From Quercus robur (Eukaryota; Streptophyta; Magnoliopsida; Fagales; Fagaceae): 64,000 bases of DNA. A program made the position numbers and the translations under genes. The notes beneath the pieces are model-generated. The model made no database searches and had not been told where the DNA came from. It was given only the letters and a program-made list of their open reading frames with translations. Positions 36,007 to 48,980 of the stretch are shown piece by piece. The stretch lies in contig NC_065536.1 of NCBI RefSeq assembly GCF_932294415.1, positions 13,003,474 to 13,067,473 of the forward strand, given 5' to 3'. Within the stretch, counting starts at the first letter, position 1. Each line of letters begins with the position of its first letter.

Positions 36007-39000
36007 TCAGGGACTAGAGGAGCTCGAAAGGTCTCCCGCGTCTGAGTCCATATGTGAACCATTTGGAGATAGTAAAGGTGCGAGCAGCTCTGTGTCGTCA
36101 GCAACATTTTGAGAATTGTGTTGGATGATAACGGAATTCTGAGGAGGACATACGCATTCCACATGTACTCCCATCCTTGCAATCACAGGAGCGTATTTTC
36201 CGTTTGTACTTACCCAGTGAGCGATTTTACATGAAATCTCAACATGATTCCGATCACCTTGCATCAAGTCTCCGAAACTCCTCTGTAATCGGCTATGAGG
36301 TTCACCGTGAAACCACAGATGATCACACTTCAATTCATATAAACGCCACCCAACCATGTGACGTCGCTTACGACTATCGGTAGAAATGTGGATATCGAAA
36401 TAACAATCGATTATATCATCACGAATAGAACCGTACTTATCATTATTAGCGTAACTGTCCTTCAACGGAATTAGATGAAAAGCAACACAGACAGCAATTG
36501 ATGGAAACTCAGGACCAACCCAGAATGATATGGAACTTTCAATGCTTTGATGATTGATCCAATTCGGAATCTTCTTTCCTGGTACTGTAATATTATATGT
36601 CTCTCCATAATCAACCAGATACGTATCTAGAGTGGGAAAGGACTCATCTTGAATTGCGTTGAGCTTAGAGAGGGAGACCCGGGAAGAGCAATCAATCTGA
36701 TTTGATAAATTGCGATGTGAATGCGAATCCATTAATACTCTGTGTTTCACACCTGAACATTTCATATTTGGTGAAAGCCCTAAATTTCTTCCAAACTGCA
36801 TGAAATTAGGAATTTTAAGAAATTGAAGTTTAGCAAATCTAGTAAATGTATTTGCAAAGGTAACCAAAATTGTTTCTATTATTACTTTAAGAGAGAGAGA
36901 GAGATGGGTACCTGAAGGATTAATTTTCTTAATGATTCTGAATTCAACGAGATGCAGTTTGTTGCATCTACTTGTCTTATACTTTCTGGAAGCTTTGGAA
37001 TTTTCTTAAGGAACTTGGAATTCTTAATTAGAAGCCAATTTAATCTATTGAATCTGATAATGCTTTCTCTGAAGTTCAAATCTTTACTCCCTGATAATAA
37101 ACATTTCTCTGAGTGGGTGAAGCAAGAAGTCAACTTTTTTAGAAAATTCAACTTTGGAAAACAATATTTTGAAAATCCACTGTAAGAATTGCACGCTGCT
37201 GCTTGTCTACCAATCCCCACGTCCTTTGGAAATTTGACATTACCATAAAGGTGGAGTGTGCGAAGTTGTTGCAATTTATAAATACTACTTGGAAGATGAC
37301 ACAAATAGAAAGTGGAACCTATATCTAATCGCTCAAGTCCAGTGAGATTCCCAATTGATGGAGGAAGCTCTCTAATAGCAGTGTGTCCCAGACTTAGAAG
37401 CTTTAAATTTTCCATTTCTTGTGGAATATCAGGGAACCTCTTAACCCTTTTGCAATTAAAAAGACGTAAATATTTAAGAGATTTCATCACGATACAACTT
37501 GGAAGAATTTGAAGTTCACTGCAGTTCCAGAGGTCCCAGCTTTCAAGCTTATCAAGATATCCAACAGAGTCATGAATCTTGACTAATTTTTTACACCTTT
37601 GGAGATCCAATTTCTTTACATTTGGGGTGGCACTCAATAAGTCGGGTAATTCCCTAATGTATTGATTGGAATTGAAATTCATATATGTCAAGTTTTTGCA
37701 TTGTATCCTCTGTAGAAAAAAGAAAATCAAAATTTTTAACTCCAACAAACGTTATTAAAATATAGTTTAATAAAGTAATAATAATTATAAATAAATAAAA
37801 ATGATTATACCTTGAAAAGCTTGTCCAATGTAACTCGACTTTCTGGCATGTTCAGTGCAATGAGATTTTGAGGATCAAAATTAGGTGGTAAGGAAGATAA
37901 AGGAAATCCGGACCAATCAAGAACCCTTAATTCGTTAGGAAGATATTTGAGACCTCTACAAATATCTACATTACTAACTATGAGGAACTTGAGATTTTTC
38001 ATCTTTTCAAGACATTTAGGTTCTAATTTCATCTTTGATGATTCAGGTGAGCATATCCTTATGCCTCGAATTTTTTCTGATCCCTAATTAGACAAAGCAT
38101 CAAGTCAATCACACTATACAATAAAATTCACTAAAGTGTAATGACGATTAATTTAAACAAGAACTAAACTAATAAACTTAAATTTTCTTCAACATTTAAA
38201 TGAAAAATAATCACTACATTTGCCATTTGAAAAAAAGGTAGAAAATGAACCAAGATAATGCATACCGTATTTTGTGTTAGTACTTTATAAACATCCTCAT
38301 AACACCATAGCCTACTACGCTCTCCGGGCATTTGTGGCGATTCCCGTCGAATAATGTCCCTACCCATTTGTTGGAGCAAGTCATGCATCAACAATCTATC
38401 ATAGTGATCAACAGTTATTAGGCACTTATCGAAAAGTTTTTGAATTCCACAAATTGGATGTAAATCGCAAGCATTCAATATATCCATGACATACTCCTTA
38501 AAATATCCCTTAAAGAAGCATGCGATATCAAGGAAAATATCTTTTTCAATTTCATCCAATCCTCCATAGCTTATTTCGAGAATTTTTTGAATTTCTTCAT
38601 TAGGAATTCTTTCATACTTATCTACTGCACTTCTCCATTCAGGTTTAGTTCTTCCATACAAATCAGCACCAATTATTACTAGAGCCAACGGCAATCCCTT
38701 GGCATATTGTATAACTCTGTCTGCAAGTTTCAAATAATCATCTTTGGGTTTGTTGCTTTGGAAGGCGTGCATACTAAAAAGTTCGAGAGCTTCATCTTGA
38801 TCTAATTCCTTAACCGAGTAGGTTGAACGACAATTTCCAAGAGTAGCTGCCAAGTGTTTGTCTCTTGTTGTTATAATGATTTTGCTTCCAGAAGCAAACC
38901 AATCACATCTTCCAAGCAAATTTTCTATTTGGATCCGTTTATCCACATCATCAAGAGCTAAAAGGATCCTCATAAATGAAAGTCTTTCCTTTATCATATT

Positions 39001-40146
39001 GATTCCTCTCGATTTGTTACCCACCTTTAAATTTGTATTCCTTAAGATCTCAAAAAGAAGTGTCTCTTGTAGTTCGATTACACCAGCATTTGTCCCCGAT
39101 CTTTCTCTTAAATTTTCTAGATAACAAAATCCATCAAATTCATCACAAATTCTATTAAAAATAGCTTTTGCGATTGTTGTCTTCCCAATTCCACCAGGGC
39201 CATAGATACCTATTATATGACCATCATTTGACTTAATATCTGAAAGTATGGTCTTTACACGATAATCTATTCCAACTGGGTATCGTGTGACAAATAATGG
39301 TGTTCTATTAAATTTAGAATTTGAAATCTCTTCAACAATTCCTTGGATAAATTTGAACTCGTTGCAACTGTCATTCGCATAACATTAAAAAATATATATA
39401 ATGAGTTAGACTAGAAAATAGAAATGTGAAGATCAACTAAATTTAAGATGCTCCGCTTGTGCATAAAAATTTTAAATATTGACAATTAAAGTAAGTGGCT
39501 TGTATTAATTCCCATATATATGACATTCAATTTAAACATAAATATGCAGGCATAACATAATTTGAAATTAATAGGATATTATTGTTTAGAAAATTTATTT
39601 ATATATAGAATTTATATGTGTTTATATTAAAAAAAAAAAAAAAAAGACTAAATAATAAGATACTTGAATTGATCATTTGCCTACTTATTTCAAGTTTGAA
39701 AGTTAAAGACTTAAAAGACAATAAATAAAAGTGTAAAATTGAAGGAAAGTATGGTTATTTGATCAAAATGACTTAACATTAAAAACAAAACCGTTTGAGT
39801 AAAGCCAATGTGTTTTGTTTTTTTTTAAAGTCAAATTTTCATGATTTAATCAGGTTTTTTTTTTTTTTTTGGTTGTGAAACATTTTTTTAGTTGTGAAAC
39901 TAAAGCTAAAGTTTCTGTCAGTACAATCCGGATTTTCATATGGTTTACCATTTTGACGGTTCAACCCTTGATTCAGTGCAATTCTGCGTACTACTAATAT
40001 GTCTAGAATGAAGTTGCATGGAAAAGCTCAGTTTTAATACTAGAACTAAATGTTTCTCAAAAAAAAAAAAAAATACTAGAACTAAATCATTAAGGATATT
40101 TTTGGGAAAATTTTTAAATAAATAATATGTGGGAGAAGGAAACTCC

Positions 40147-40177
<31 letters not shown>

Positions 40178-41247
40178 GATATGTTCAAAACATTTTTATA
40201 ACATTTTTACAACAAATCATAAGTGGCAGGTTGTTACTAGTTGTTATTGTTGGGGCAAAAAAGTAATCTTAGTGTTAGGTTCAAATTTAAACCAGTAATA
40301 ACTAACCACCTATAATTTGTTTTGAAAATATTGTAAAAATGTTGTGGACATAGCATCTTATATATATATATATATATATATATAAGATGCTATGTCCATA
40401 ACATTTTTACAACAAATCCTAAGTGGCAGGTTATTACTGGTTGTTATTGTTATGGAAAAAAAGTAATCTTAGTGTTAGATTCAAATTTGAACCAATAACA
40501 ACTAACCATCTATGATTTGTTGTGACACTCCAATTTAATTAGTAACTTTTTTTTTTTTTTTTAATCCTTCTATTTCAATATTGCTAGCTAATTAACCTCT
40601 ACAGTCATAGATATGAAGAAAAAAAAAATACATACATAATTTGGCCAAAAGACTAACATTGATAAATTAGTGGTAATTGTTGTTTAACAATAAAATTAAT
40701 GATCAGACCATTGACAATTATAAAAAGTACAATAGTTGTCATTAAATACATACCTATGCTTGTAATGCCAACCAGATATATTAGCGGCTTCATGGAGAGC
40801 TTTTCTCCATCTTTCTACTTTCTTGCTATCCTTAAGTTTTCTTTCATGTTTAGCTAGGGCTTCCCCGAACTTTTCATTTTGGTTACGAATTTCTGATGGA
40901 TCCACCTTGTAAAAAACCGGTCGCACCAACTGGTCATTCTTTTTGCACTCAACAATCTTGGCAAGCTCATCCAAACACCAAGTGGAAGATGCATAGTTTT
41001 CAGAAAATACAATTATTGACATCATTGAGTTCTCAATGGTTTGGAGAAGCTCTATAGAAATTTCTTCTCCCCTTGGAAGCTTATCATCAATGAAAGTGTG
41101 AATACCCCTCAAACGCAAAGCGTCATACAAATGGCTTATAAAACCAAAACGGGTATCTTCACCTCTAAAACTCAAGAAGACATCAAACTTCTTGAGTTGG
41201 TGGGTGAAAGAAGAAGATGAGGCTCCTTTGCAGGTCACAAGAGCCAT
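36007..41247 (-). CDS. TIR-NBS-LRR (TNL) immune receptor
   Basis: Intracellular plant immune receptor. Five coding exons: 40754-41247, 38266-39367, 37811-38083, 36912-37709, 36007-36795; all junctions are GT-AG and sum to 1151 codons plus stop. TIR domain, residues 20-150, with D-V-F-L-S-F-R-G-E-D-T-R and putative NADase Glu94 in C-L-D-E-L. NB-ARC domain: P-loop G-P-G-G-I-G-K-T-T (221-229), kinase-2 L-L-A-L-D-D-V (300-306), G-S-K-I-I-I-T-T-R, G-L-P-L-A (389-393), M-H-D (492-494). Exons 3-4 encode leucine-rich repeats (about 533-889). Exon 5 carries a post-LRR C-JID-like domain (P-G-K-K-I-P-N-W, 961-968). All key residues are present, so it looks functional. By family knowledge it would bind ATP/ADP, oligomerise on effector recognition and cleave NAD+ to start EDS1-dependent defence; the recognised pathogen cannot be inferred. 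Intron 1 contains a MITE pair. Myb copy B lies 1.2 kb upstream on the same strand. Confidence 0.95.
39368..40753 (-). other. Intron 1 of the TNL gene
   Basis: Separates the TIR exon from the NB-ARC exon. Holds poly-T/poly-A runs (near 39630, 39860 and 40545) and two related MITEs joined by a palindrome (40172-40530). Confidence 0.85.
40172..40530. mobile_element. Two adjacent MITEs with a central palindrome
   Basis: Element 1 (about 40172-40352) has long inverted ends built on aacatttttacaacaaat. Element 2 (about 40384-40530) repeats its left part. Between them, 40333-40410 is a near-perfect palindrome centred on a (TA)n run, with arms reading gtaaaaatgttgtggacata and its complement. Confidence 0.75.
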
Positions 41248-42446
41248 CGAGATTTATGAGCAAACAGTTGTAAAGATCTGAAATGAGGAGAAAGAAAACT
41301 GTGAAAGGATTGCAATATAACTCAGGAAAGTGAATGACAAATTAGGAAGGAGTGAATGCAAGCAAGAGGAGCCTTTAAAGGTGGCTTGCTTTCTGTGTGT
41401 CCAGCAACTCTTTGAACTTTAAAGTGCCATATTGATGCTTTTTACATTGCTTTTGGTGTGACCAGTAACTCTTTGAACTTTCCAACAACCATAGATGCTT
41501 TTTTTATTGCAATATCATGCAAGTTTCCATGTGAAACCTAAAATAAATTTTGGAACTTTCTAAGCACCATACCGGTAATTGTGGTCAAACAAAATGGTAA
41601 TTTCCTATCTTATTAGTCATTCGAAAGTGAGATGTAATAAACAAAGGGAAATGTTAATAAAAGTAGATATCCCTCTTCCATGCAATCCAACAAAGTTGAA
41701 AGAGAGGTCCACACGTTTATGACTTTCTGGAAAAGTAGCTATCTTTAGTCTAGCACCATGTCAGGTAAGATTTCTTTATAAAAAGTGAAGTTTCTCATTT
41801 TCCTACAGATTCCCCTCTTTTTCCATGACACTGATGGTGTAAAGAAGAAAGAAGGGAAGGGAAATATTAAACTTTCCTTTGTTTGGTTATTAGGAGAGGA
41901 GAAAAATGAAAAAGTGAAGAAAGTAGAATCCACTCACCACAATAATTTTTTATCAAAAATCTCACACTCAAACGGGGAAAGGGGATGTATGAAAAGTCCA
42001 CTAAAAGATATAGTGCATATAGATTTATTGTATATCAATATGCTAGCTAAATAGCTAAAAATCCTTTTCACTTGTAGATAAAATGTTATGCCCTAAAACA
42101 TGGACACAAATAAGTCCATTTACTGTCATATAAGCATTAAAAGATATAAACGCGCAACACATGTTAAAGCTTCAATCTATTTTTGTTTTGGGAAAAATAT
42201 CAATTGAGAATGTATTTTTCATCAACTTTCAAGGCAATCAACCATAAATCCAGCTACAACATGCGCAGGACCTCCCAGCAAAAACAAATTCAATTCCCTT
42301 TTTTTTCCCAATTTCAATAAGGAAATCAAACAGGAAATTGCATTGAAAAATGCCTTTACATTAATATAGGATCTGATTTACATTGGAAAAACTCCCCAAT
42401 AAAAAAGTACCAAAATTATATCTGACATTAACAAGAAAAATAGATG
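41248..42446 (-). promoter_or_regulatory. TNL upstream region / 3' flank of Myb copy B
   Basis: 1.2 kb between the receptor start codon and the Myb stop codon. Expected to hold the receptor promoter; no individual element is convincing. The 42240-42446 part resembles 61590-61850 next to relic D, as expected for the Myb 3' UTR. No other gene. Confidence 0.45.
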
Positions 42447-44028
42447 CTACCGTCTAAGCTTTTTCAATAACCACTTCCTCCGTGCTGTGACATCCATGGC
42501 CACGAACATCTTGGCCTTTCTCTCATCTTCTAAAAGTTCACAAGCCTCCAAGAAGATCTCATCATCCATGTCAGGAACGGTTTGAAGTGCTGCAACTATA
42601 CATTCTATTGAGCTGTAGTCTTTGTCTTCCTCAGTACCCAAATATGTTTTTACTACACATGGCTTCCCCTCAACTGCCTCTTGTGTCTCTTTCTTGATGG
42701 TTCTCCGAACTTTTTGGATACATCCTGAGGTTGATGAAGAAGCAGATTTTCGCTTTCTTCTCAGATGAGATATTTCTAACTCCATAATTGGAGATTGTGT
42801 ATCTCCAATTATATCGTCAATCCCCATCCCCAGGGTGTTGGTGTTGATCTCCATTTTTACATCGAAATAACTTGATCTACTATGCTGACTTTCATTACCA
42901 TAAATCAAGCACAAATCACAATAATCATCCAAGATCTTATATCTGTATGTAACTGCATCTGGATGATCCTGCAAAATGCCATTTTTAAATAAAAGCTGAT
43001 CAAAATTATAGAGTTCAATGTTCAACTATCAATAAGATTATGTTCTGCACCCTACATTATGCACCAACATATAGTTTACTTCATGAATACTGTTAATCAT
43101 TTCATCAAGGGGGAGAGAAAGAAAGAATATGTGTGCACGCACACATGTTTACCATACTGTGGCATGCTCAGTGCTCTTTAGTGATAACCAAAGGAAACAA
43201 AAGGAGATAACACTTTATCCTAGCAAGATTACAAATAAGAAAAAATAGCACCTTGATATAAGCTTCCCAAACATCATCATCAGCTGTCATTGTTTGGTGA
43301 ATTCCATCCCAAGCAAAGCCATTATGATTCAGGGTATCTGTGATGTCCGTATACTCTTTCCTCAAACTCCAATACCGATCTTCTAGTACATCTTTATCAC
43401 AAAGGAATCCAAATTTTTTACTAAATGTTGCATTCATCCAGGTCCAAGCTTGAGCATCGTACGTACGACCAATCTTATTCCCTCTGTGCAACTGTTCTAA
43501 CATAAGGTCAATAAAATAACGGTCCATTTCCCTTGTCCAATTTATCCTCAGAGAATCATTATTAGCAGGGGACTGGTAATTCTCTTCACCTACAACTTTA
43601 AAAATAACTGTCATTACATGAGAGGATTTATTCTGGAGCCATACAGTACAAAAAAAAAAAAAAAAAAAGTAATAATAATGTTGTTTCATACTGTTTGACA
43701 AAATTTAATAGCTTCAAACATTACTTGAAATGGACAAATTTCAGTTCTTTTGTATCAAACTTTCAGGAAAACTGAGTCAAGTAGATGTATTAGCATCAAA
43801 TTAAAACTTCCTTTTTGCATGGATAGTGACAAATTAATTACAACAACAAAGTTGACAATTTATTTATAGTAATTATTCTAGCAAATGGACAACTATTGCA
43901 CCTGTAAATTAAACATGCTAGTGCAGTTTTCAGATGGTCCTCCCCTAATATCACACCTGTAATTCAAACATTTTCTGAGAAGTCCTTAACTGATTGTACC
44001 AATCTTGTCTACCTAAAGGTAATATTGC

Positions 44029-44063
<35 letters not shown>

Positions 44064-47000
44064 AATATTTACTCCCAGCTAATAGTCCTCAGCATCCATA
44101 GAGTGACCAGAGTAATTTTGCCTTTGCTCAGTGTTGTCATTTCCATATATCAAAAACAAATCGTTGACATTTGGGAGAGTTCTATTGCGGTATGTTCTTG
44201 CATCAGGATGTACCTATAGAAATTATCTATAAGTTGTTGGGACCAAAAAGAATATTTATGTAATGGAAATTCAGAAGAAAATATCACCTTAACATAAGCA
44301 TCCCAGACATCATCTTCAGCACGTATAATCTGTTGCATTTCATTCCAAGAAAAACCACTCTGATCAAGTAGAGTTTTCATATCATTGAACCGCTTCCTCA
44401 AGTTCACAAAATGACTTTTTAGGACATCTTTGTCATGCTGAGACCCAAATTCTGCACTAAACTTTGCAATCATATCACTCCAGGCTAGCTTGTTGAATTT
44501 TTTATCAACCATACTTCCATTGCGAACTTGCTCTAACATTAGATCAATAAAATATCGGTCCATCGATGGTGTCCAATCAGTTCTTTGGTGATAGCTATTG
44601 TTAAGTCTGGCACCTTCAGAGAATTATAAATAACGTAAATATGGGGAAAGGTAATCTTTATTTGCTCATTAAAAAAAAAAAAAGATTCTTCTTTTGACTT
44701 CAATGATCACTATGTTTCATATTAAAGAGGGAGTAGGGACTTGTTCTCTTTCTGTTTTTTTCCCTTGGTTCAAGAAAGCATTTAAACATATCTTGACAAA
44801 ATGCTATTGCAATCAATGCAATATGAAATAGCACAGGTATATATATCCAGACACATTGAACACATATATCTAATTGCTCATTGACTAAAGACCAAATACT
44901 TAAATAGGGAAAACACAGGCAAATGCTGAGATTGCTTATAAGCTTGTTGAACCAAAATCTCACCAAAACCGTTACATCCTAGATCTTGACGCGCTTCATT
45001 ACACCGTTCATCAGAAGCTGGATTTCTATAAATCAAGCACAAGTCATTATAATTTGGCATCGGCATGATTCGGTATGGTTTTGCATCTGGGTGTTCCTAC
45101 ATAAACAAAGTTTTAGCCAATAGCTATGTATACTCGAACTGACATTTAAGACTAAAATAAGTTGACAAGGCACCTTCACATATGCATCCCAAACATCATC
45201 AAAAGCTGTGACCATTTGCTGTGTTTCATCCCATGAAAATTGTCTCTGTTCAAGAAGATTTTTCATATCAAAGTACTGCTTTTCCAAACTTCTATAACGA
45301 CTTTTCAGAAAATCTTTGTCATGTTGTAATGAGAATCATTCCCTGAACAACATAAACATATCTATCCATGCTTGATTGTTGAAAGTGAAATCAATCTTCT
45401 TCCCCTTATGCACTTCCTCTAGCATTACATCTATGAGATAACGGTCCATTGAAGGTGTCCAATCTGTTGTTGAACAACCACTGTTTGCATAGCATTGGAT
45501 ATCCTCCCCTATTACAAACCAAAGATTTTGTTAATTCATGCAATAAGAAATATGTATTTCAAAGATGATAAGTCCAATGAGACAACTTATACTTTTTTTT
45601 TTTTTTAATTAAATGCAGGGGTAACACTCTCGTTTTAGCCAAAGTTAGATAGATCAGCATTGTCAACCCCAGTCAACAACCATGTAGAAATATTTAGAAT
45701 GATAACTGCATGGGTTCTGGTACATCAGAATTAGGATAGCAATGAAAGAAAAGGAAATAATGCAACTGAAGGAAGACTGATATAGTAGGTTAAGAACACA
45801 ACAAAGAAAATAAGACAATAAATAAGCAGATAATAACTTCCTTAAATTATTTGGGAAGCTCTCGCTGCTGAAACAAGAAACCTACCAATTCTCAAATCTG
45901 GTTCTTCACTGTCAAGATCTGCATTGCACGTTGAAATGCTGTATCTTCCATTACAAACTTCTTCACCATATATAACACATAATTTGTGATAGCTGGGAAC
46001 AGATTTATTTCTATATGACTGAGCATCAGGATGCACCTGCATATTTTATACATAAGCCACATAATAAAACTACAAATATCTAAAGGATACAAGAATGAGT
46101 AAATAAAATTCACCTTGGTATAAGAATCCCAGACATAGTCCTCAGCAGTTACCATTTCTCCTGTTTCATCCCAAGAAAACCCACTGTGATCAAGAAGAAC
46201 CTTTATATCATTATACTGTCCCCTTAAATGTTTGTATCTATTCCTCAGACCATCTTTGTCATGGTGAGATCCAAATTTTGCATTGAACAGTCTAAGCATT
46301 TCGATCCATGCCTCAGCCACAAATCCATGACCAATTTTATTCCCTCTAAGCACCTGGTCTTGTAACAATTCAATAAGGAAACGATCCATTGTTGATGTCC
46401 AATTTGTTCTCCGACATTCACTATCAGAAGAGGTATGGCCCTCCTTTTCTTCAGCTACAGGATAGGTAAAACTGACTGATTTATGAGGATAATAGACAAC
46501 TTCTCATTCATCAAAACGTTTCAGACTTTTAAACATAAATTAAGCTAGAAGAACATTATACTTGCCATTAATTGACAAACAGTAATTCATATACTTTAAC
46601 ATCATTGGATAGCAATAAGATGGGGTACAGACAATATCCACAGCCCCGTAAATCTGTCCTAACCCTAAGAGAAAATTTAAAGAAATTATTAAAATGAATT
46701 AAAATCTCATGGATCTTAAATGAACTGGGCATCCCTACAAGCACATAATGAAAAAACTAGAACCTATAAATCAAATTTCCATTTAAGGATTGCAAACATG
46801 AGAAAATAATAACTGTTATACAGTATACAAATCTCTCCAATTAAACATATCTGATCAAATTCCATTTTGTGAAGCTTAAAGACCTACTGGACACCCGAAT
46901 ATTAACCAAAGTCTTAATTGTGATTATCAATAAATCCCAAGTGGCATGTATAAAAACGAAACCAGATTTTTTATTTTGATAGGTAAACTGAATTATACTA

Positions 47001-48980
47001 ATAAATTGGAGAGGAGTATCCTCAAGAATACAGGTTCCGTCTAAAGGTCCTCCTTTTAATACAAGAAATGAACCTCACCTGTCTTGATCTGTATGATATC
47101 ATCTTCAAAGTTTCTCCCTTGCAATAAATGACTGCAATGTCCATTGCTTACTGCATTTCCAAATATCAATTTCAAATCGCAATAGTTTAGCAAGGTCTTC
47201 CTACGATACAAATGCGCATCTGGGTGTGCCTACATCAGCAATTGTACGAATGAAATACAGTAAAAATGAATACCAATAACCAAATATATATGATAGTGTA
47301 CCTTGATGTAATTATCCCATAGATAATCATCTGCTGATATCTTTTGTTGAATTTCATCCCAAGAAAATCCCTTCACCTCAAGTAGACTCTTCACATCAAT
47401 ATAATATTTCAATAATTTCTTAAAACGGTGTTTTAAGAAACTCTTTCCATATTTAGAGCCAAATTTTCCATTGAACGAGGAGAGCATATCATTCCATGCT
47501 TGTTTCTTGAATGTATTACAGATCTTATTGCCTTTTTTAAGTTGGTCCAGCAAAAGCTTGACAAAATATCGGTCCATGGCTGGTGTCCAATCTATTTTTG
47601 AATGCTCTTTACTTGCCAGTACAAGGCTATTCATTGCAACACCTAATCAGTAAAAGTAGTATTTATTCATCAAAAATAGATTATTCTTCTTGAAATACTC
47701 ATTACTGTAAGCTAACATAGAACATATGTAATTTCAATCAATCTTGCTGCACCCAATTCCTAGCTATCAAATAAAGTAAGATATGCAAAATCCAAAAAAA
47801 TAAACCATCAGGACCAGTTCAGTCAAGTGTTCACACAAAGCCAAGAACAATGTGCTCATTTCTCTGCAACATTTTTTTCTCTTTTCCATGGATGGGAATA
47901 AAGGTGCTTGTTTCTCCCATAATACAGACCGGTTTGCAAAACAACAGCAACTACAAGTCTTATAATTAGGTACTACTTAGGTCATAATTGGCTAAGTTCA
48001 GAATCAGCAGTAACCACAATTCTGATTCTTGTGGAAAGCATACCATGGTTGAATGCCCAAAGATTGGCTAAAAGAGAGATTGCAGTGTACAAATTTCAAA
48101 GATGGTAAAAGGCCATTATTACTTCAAAATTTATTAAATTCTAAGGGGCATAGAGTCCAATCTATCTCTGGATAGACTCAAGAGAAAAAGGGGGAGGGGG
48201 TTGTTGCTTATGGCCCTTTCTTGTTTTATGCATACTCTCTAGAATAAAATAGTAGTAATAATAAATAATAAAGAATTAGATAGTATAACCAAATCAATCA
48301 CAATGAAAAATGGTAATTTAAGCAAAAAAACCCAATAGCATACATTCCAATGCCAATGGCATATGCATCATTTCTGCTGATCCATGTCAGGATATAAAAA
48401 CACACCAGTATTCACTCCTTGAATGTCATCATCAAAGTCTATATCACGACTTGATAGGCTGTATCTTCCATCTGCTGTTGTATGTGCATATATCAAGCAC
48501 AAATCATTGAAGTTCATCAAGGCTTTGTTTCTATAAAACTGTGCCTCTGGGTGAGCCTGCATGTATATAATGTCAAGTCACCACTCACTATGACACCAAA
48601 GGTGTAGATCAAATCAAAACATTAACAAAACTAATGCACCTTGATGTAAGCATCCCAAACATGATGACTGGCGACCACCATTTGTTTAGTATCATCCCAT
48701 GAAAATCCATTCTGATCAAGTAGACTCTTTACATCATTGAATTGAGTCCACAAATTAGTGTAATGACTTTTCAAGACCTTTTCATCATATGGAGATCCAA
48801 AATAGGCATTGAACATGGTCAGCATATCAGTCCAAGCTTGTTTGTTGAATGTATGGCCCATCCTATTCCCCCTATGCACCTGATCTAATAAAAGATCAAT
48901 AAAATAGCACTCCATCGCTGGTGTCCAGTTTGTCCTTGTCCGATCACTACATGCAGGCATTTGGATGCCCATTTCTTCCC
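42447..48980 (-). CDS. Six-module Myb/SANT-like protein gene, copy B (two in-frame stops)
   Basis: L10-interacting-MYB-like protein with six Myb_DNA-bind_3 modules, presumably nuclear. Exons: 48640-48980 (ATG 48972), 48406-48556, 47302-47642, 47079-47229, 46114-46454, 45886-46036, 45174-45508, 44964-45096, 44288-44613, 44063-44213, 43252-43589, 42447-42968; 3273 coding bases, 1090 residues. Modules start near residues 1, 162, 326, 490, 646 and 805. Each domain exon runs from N/D-W-T-P-x-M-[DE] to V-W-D-x-Y-x-K; its partner starts H-P-D-A and is 151 nt in four of five internal cases. The C-terminal tail has basic R-R-K-R-K-S and ends [11 protein letters not shown]. Lesions: TGA (45336-45338, codon 547), Arg CGA in copy A, and TAG (44079-44081, codon 799). 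Every module is symmetric (phase 1 to 1), so skipping modules 4 and 5 would leave a 776-codon four-module frame. Pseudogene or alternatively spliced gene; transcripts would decide. Confidence 0.75.
44033..44062. repeat. (AG)n microsatellite at the module 5 splice donor
   Basis: About 14 AG repeats. On the minus strand the donor after exon 44063-44213 reads GTCTCT, so the repeat has replaced the usual donor context. Confidence 0.85.
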
